A DNA stretch of 64,000 bases from Clostridium sp. UBA4548. GTDB taxonomy: Bacteria > Bacillota > Clostridia > Clostridiales > Clostridiaceae. Location of the stretch: the NCBI RefSeq assembly GCF_002387895.1, contig NZ_DGLI01000001.1, positions 11,705 to 75,704 of the forward strand. The letters run 5' to 3'. A program made the position numbers and the translations under genes. Position 1 is the stretch's first letter. Each line of letters begins with the position of its first letter. The notes below the pieces were generated by a model. That model saw nothing but the letters and a program-made list of their open reading frames with translations. It did not search any database and had not been told where the DNA came from. Of the stretch, positions 61,427-64,000 are shown one piece after another.

Positions 61427-61948
61427 TTAAACACTCTCCTTTCCCATAGATATTCTCAACTTGCTCAAAGCTTTATTTAGATGTGTCTTTACTGTACCTG
61501 TTGGACAATCAAGCACCTGTGATATCTCAGTTATGGTGAGATCCTGAAAATACTTTAGTACTATGACGTTCTTCAGCTTATATTCTAGTTTATCAATGGA
61601 ACTCAGGATATCTAACTTTTCATCAATTCCATAGCTTTCATAATAACTTGAAGTCTCTGAAGGATTATCCACTATAGACACAACCTTATTTTTATTTTTT
61701 ATAAAGTCCTTAGCATTATTAATCAAAATTCTAGTTATCCAGGTCTTAAAATATTTAGGCTCCTTTAATTTGCCTATGGACATGTAAGCTTTATATACAG
61801 TCTCCTGCAATATGTCTAATGCATCTGCTTCATTCTTAACATAAGCATAGGCTGTTCTGTAAAACCCTTCTTTATTTATGTCCATAAGATATTCGAAAGC
61901 TTTTTCATCCCCTTGGATTGCTAGCTTAACCTGTTCTTCTATAACCAT
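61427..61948 (-). CDS. ECF-type RNA polymerase sigma factor
   Basis: Protein of 173 aa. Region 2 (YAYVKNEADALDILQETVYKAY; KYFKTWITRILINNAKDFIK) and region 4 (DLTITEISQVLDCPTGTVKT, HLNKALSKLRISM). AAAGGAG precedes the ATG. Its upstream region contains the palindrome AATTACGCGTAATT and, 46 bp before the ATG, the end of a MITE-like element, which may have reshaped its promoter. Confidence 0.94.
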   Translation of the reverse strand: MVIEEQVKLAIQGDEKAFEYLMDINKEGFYRTAYAYVKNEADALDILQETVYKAYMSIGKLKEPKYFKTWITRILINNAKDFIKNKNKVVSIVDNPSETSSYYESYGIDEKLDILSSIDKLEYKLKNVIVLKYFQDLTITEISQVLDCPTGTVKTHLNKALSKLRISMGKESV

Positions 61949-61970
61949 AGCTAATCTCCTTTAAGGTATT

Positions 61971-61984
61971 AATTACGCGTAATT
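61971..61984. promoter_or_regulatory. 14-bp palindrome upstream of sigma gene
   Basis: AATTACGCGTAATT is a perfect palindrome with an uncommon CGCG centre in this AT-rich DNA, 23 bp before the sigma start. It could be an operator or part of a promoter. Confidence 0.4.
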
Positions 61985-61993
61985 TTTGTTTGG

Positions 61994-62117
61994 TGTATCT
62001 TCAAAAAATAAGTAAGTCAATTTGTTCGCCTATTTTGTGTTATACTGCGTCAACAGGTTCCTTGCCTACCTCAAAATATCCTTCACATCTTTGATTTATT
62101 ATTTATTTTCAGATACC
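61994..62117. mobile_element. MITE-like element, copy 2 (124 bp)
   Basis: Shares both ends with the element at 39381 (TGTATCTTCAAAAAATAAG ... TTTATTTTCAGATACC) and internal TATTTTGTGTTATACTGCGTC, but lacks about 50 bp of the middle. No clear target duplication remains, so it is older. Confidence 0.7.
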
Positions 62118-62165
62118 TTACACCTATTAGACTTTAATAGCCATCAAAGGGTTTTAAAAATCATA

Positions 62166-62205
62166 AAAAATCTGCAGAAGAATAAAAATTCTACTGCAGA
62201 TTTAT
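62166..62205 (-). terminator. Terminator after lipoprotein gene
   Basis: Stem TCTGCAGAAGAAT / ATTCTACTGCAGA, with AAAAAA before and TTTA after, 125 bp after the lipoprotein stop; T-run on the minus-strand 3' side. Confidence 0.65.
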
Positions 62206-62329
62206 GTGCTAAATCAATAAGCTTTATTTTAACTACTATCCTTTTGAATTTTACCTCTAATATAAATTGATGAATTATAAATTATCCTTATGACATATTG
62301 ACTTATAATTAACTTGTTTATAGATTTCT

Positions 62330-62833
62330 TTACTTGAACTTTACCACTACTTCCCCTTCAGTAGTTTCATCACCAACAACTTTAACAGTATACTCTTCTA
62401 CTTCATTAGCTTTTACTTCAATGGTTTCTTCCTTATTTGCATCTAGTGATTTAATTACATCACTATTTTTATCTAACACTAAAAGTATTAACTTACCTGA
62501 CTCAACTTTTGAGTTGCACTGTAGTGTTACACTTTCATCTTTGCTTAGCTTAAACTTTGACATAGTATGAACCCCAGTGAATTTTTTAAACTTTAGTTTC
62601 CATGAATCATTAGTGTCTTGAGGCATAAACATGACTCCACTCTTTTCATCCTCAGAATTTTTAATATTAAATTTACTTAAATCTACAGTGGTTATTAAGT
62701 TTTTCTTGTTTTCAACTTTAGCTTCATTATTAGCTTTGTTCACTTGATTTACCTTTTCATTACCACCTTTACTGCATCCTGAAAGTGACAGTAACATCCC
62801 TACAGATAATATAATTAATAATTTTTTTCTCAT
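62330..62833 (-). CDS. Putative lipoprotein
   Basis: Protein of 167 aa. Signal peptide MRKKLLIILSVGMLLSLSG ends in lipobox LSGC. A lysine/asparagine-rich linker precedes a beta-rich domain (KFTGVHTMSKFKLSKDESVT, EEYTVKVVGDETTEGEVVVK). GGGGG precedes the ATG. Unrecognised; possibly a target or sensor partner of the nearby sigma system. Confidence 0.8.
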   Translation of the reverse strand: MRKKLLIILSVGMLLSLSGCSKGGNEKVNQVNKANNEAKVENKKNLITTVDLSKFNIKNSEDEKSGVMFMPQDTNDSWKLKFKKFTGVHTMSKFKLSKDESVTLQCNSKVESGKLILLVLDKNSDVIKSLDANKEETIEVKANEVEEYTVKVVGDETTEGEVVVKFK

Positions 62834-63024
62834 GATACCCCCTACTTAACCATACATTACTTCTACTTAATACTTCTATTAAGAAATCACTTCAAATTTA
62901 GGTTATATACTCCAAGAGTGGTCCCTCAATAAAGAATTAAAGTAAGGAAATTTCTACATATATCCATACCTTAGTTCACCCTAGGGTGTGTTATAAGTAA
63001 TATATATCCTTCTTAAATCCTATG

Positions 63025-64000
63025 CTAATTTCCCATTTTAAAGTAGCTCATTATATAACAGATTTCATCTGATAGGATATATACATCATATTTTTTATTT
63101 AATTCATTGCACCCCTTCTTCACAGCTCTATAAAGTTCTAGGTTAGCTCTTATATATTCCTCACTTCCTTGAAATTCTATTATAGAATCACCAGCTTTAA
63201 GCCTTTCAATCATACAACCTATATGAAGGGTTGTACCTATTAAAACTTCCCTGTCCATCTTTATATTTAGAGCATCTTCAATTTCATTTATAAATCTCCT
63301 AATATCCTTAAACGCCTCCGCCCCATCTATGGTTTTAAGCTGATTTTTTAAGGTATCTCCCATTTTAATATAGGTAGTTTCAATATCTATGAGCTGTTGA
63401 ATTTCTTCTATAGCTTTTCCACTTATAATTTCATGAAGTCCAAAATGTTTTATTTGCTTATTTATGTCGAAGGAACTAACTATACAAAGGATATTTTTTT
63501 CCCGGGAAATAGCCTTAATCCTTGAATTAATATTGTCCTTTGATACTAAATTGAAAGGAATTAGTTCTAGTAGATTGCTGTCATATCTAAGATTCTTATC
63601 TAGTAATTCTTTGATAGCTCTTGCACTACCTTCACCAGTGGTACAAACAGTTATAATAGCCATTTTATCTTCAAAGGTGCTTAAATCCTGAATTAGTGAA
63701 ATATCCTGTTCAATTAAACTATTAACATTTATGGTTTCCTTATAAATCTGGTCTAAAGAAGAGCCTAGCATAGCTTTTCTTGCTGCCTCTAAAACATGGA
63801 GAGTACTCACCAATGGAATGGTTTTTGTTTTAATTGAAAATTCTTTTTCTAGCTCCTCTCCAAAGGTTGTTAAAGATCCCATGTCTACCAAAATCATCAT
63901 ATCTGAAGTTATATTATTTTCCTTCACCATAGTCTTTAATCTTTGAAGCACTTGCTGAGGTTTCTCCTCCAGAGGAGCATTTATACCAATAACATGATTT
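63025..64000 (-). CDS. LevR-type sigma-54 activator, C-terminal part (partial)
   Basis: The frame is open to the window edge, so only the C-terminal 324 residues are seen. Part of an EIIA-Man-like domain (HVIGINAPLEE; MILVDMGSLTTFGEELE), an EIIB-Gat-like domain with cysteine in IITVCTTGEGSARAIKEL, and a final PRD with the histidine in TTLHIGCMIERLKAG. This order is that of LevR-type activators, whose AAA+ and helix-turn-helix parts would lie beyond 64000. It controls a sigma-54 dependent PTS operon not in this window. Confidence 0.88.
   Translation of the reverse strand, partial: NHVIGINAPLEEKPQQVLQRLKTMVKENNITSDMMILVDMGSLTTFGEELEKEFSIKTKTIPLVSTLHVLEAARKAMLGSSLDQIYKETINVNSLIEQDISLIQDLSTFEDKMAIITVCTTGEGSARAIKELLDKNLRYDSNLLELIPFNLVSKDNINSRIKAISREKNILCIVSSFDINKQIKHFGLHEIISGKAIEEIQQLIDIETTYIKMGDTLKNQLKTIDGAEAFKDIRRFINEIEDALNIKMDREVLIGTTLHIGCMIERLKAGDSIIEFQGSEEYIRANLELYRAVKKGCNELNKKYDVYILSDEICYIMSYFKMGN

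Noticed and set aside
1..64000. CRISPR array
   Set aside because: Repeats present are dispersed and of boundary type; no regularly spaced direct repeats with unique spacers were found.

Overview
The window is AT-rich DNA typical of a clostridial (Clostridium sensu stricto-like) Firmicute: strong GGAGG-type ribosome binding sites, frequent GTG/TTG starts, and clostridial families such as a MacB-type ABC operon with its own two-component system, DUF4179 anti-sigma proteins, a LevR-type activator and CAP/YkwD secreted proteins. Almost every gene lies on the minus strand. The exceptions are two near-identical CAP genes and one MerR gene. No rRNA, tRNA, CRISPR array, integrase or transposase was found.

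Layout. 0-5.5 kb: a five-gene export operon (HlyD-like adaptor, ATPase, permease, histidine kinase, response regulator), preceded by six tandem 11-bp repeats that look like the regulator's own operator. 5.6-58 kb: a long island of mostly single-gene units encoding small modifying or detoxifying enzymes. It holds 12 GNAT acetyltransferase genes (several with two domains), 4 NUDIX hydrolases, 4 SAM methyltransferases, 3 VOC proteins, 2 APH-type kinases, several alpha/beta hydrolases, 2 HAD phosphatases, 2 AraC/GyrI regulators, a cytidine/blasticidin-type deaminase, RidA, DJ-1/PfpI, PurN, an HD phosphohydrolase, a PepF peptidase, a MerR/TipAS regulator and many small membrane proteins. 44.3-46.4 kb and 59.9-62 kb: two ECF sigma/anti-sigma operons, the second followed upstream by a lipoprotein gene. 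63-64 kb: the C-terminal part of a LevR-type PTS-regulated activator that runs off the window.

The most notable property is how the island is built. A dispersed repeat of up to about 130 bp, combining a terminator hairpin with a sigma-A-like promoter (17-bp spacer with a partly palindromic ACCATATGGT-type core), recurs between unrelated genes, always in the direction of transcription; eight clear copies and one degenerate copy were seen. A second repeat family (an AATACCG hairpin and an arm fused to TGTTCTTTGA) recurs between 10.6 and 15.9 kb. Between the intact genes lie many relics: MFS, purN, GNAT (three), alpha/beta hydrolase, a P-loop gene truncated to 57 codons, a CPBP protease frameshifted at an A8 tract, and a VOC gene without a canonical start. 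Together this looks like a cassette-like gene nursery and graveyard with repeated duplication, capture and decay, apparently without an integrase nearby. A 1.5-kb duplication carrying the CAP gene and a structured 5' leader brackets a 4.1-kb stretch, and one copy carries a 172-bp MITE-like insertion for which the other copy supplies the empty site.

Functions are inferred from motifs read by eye; no database search was run.
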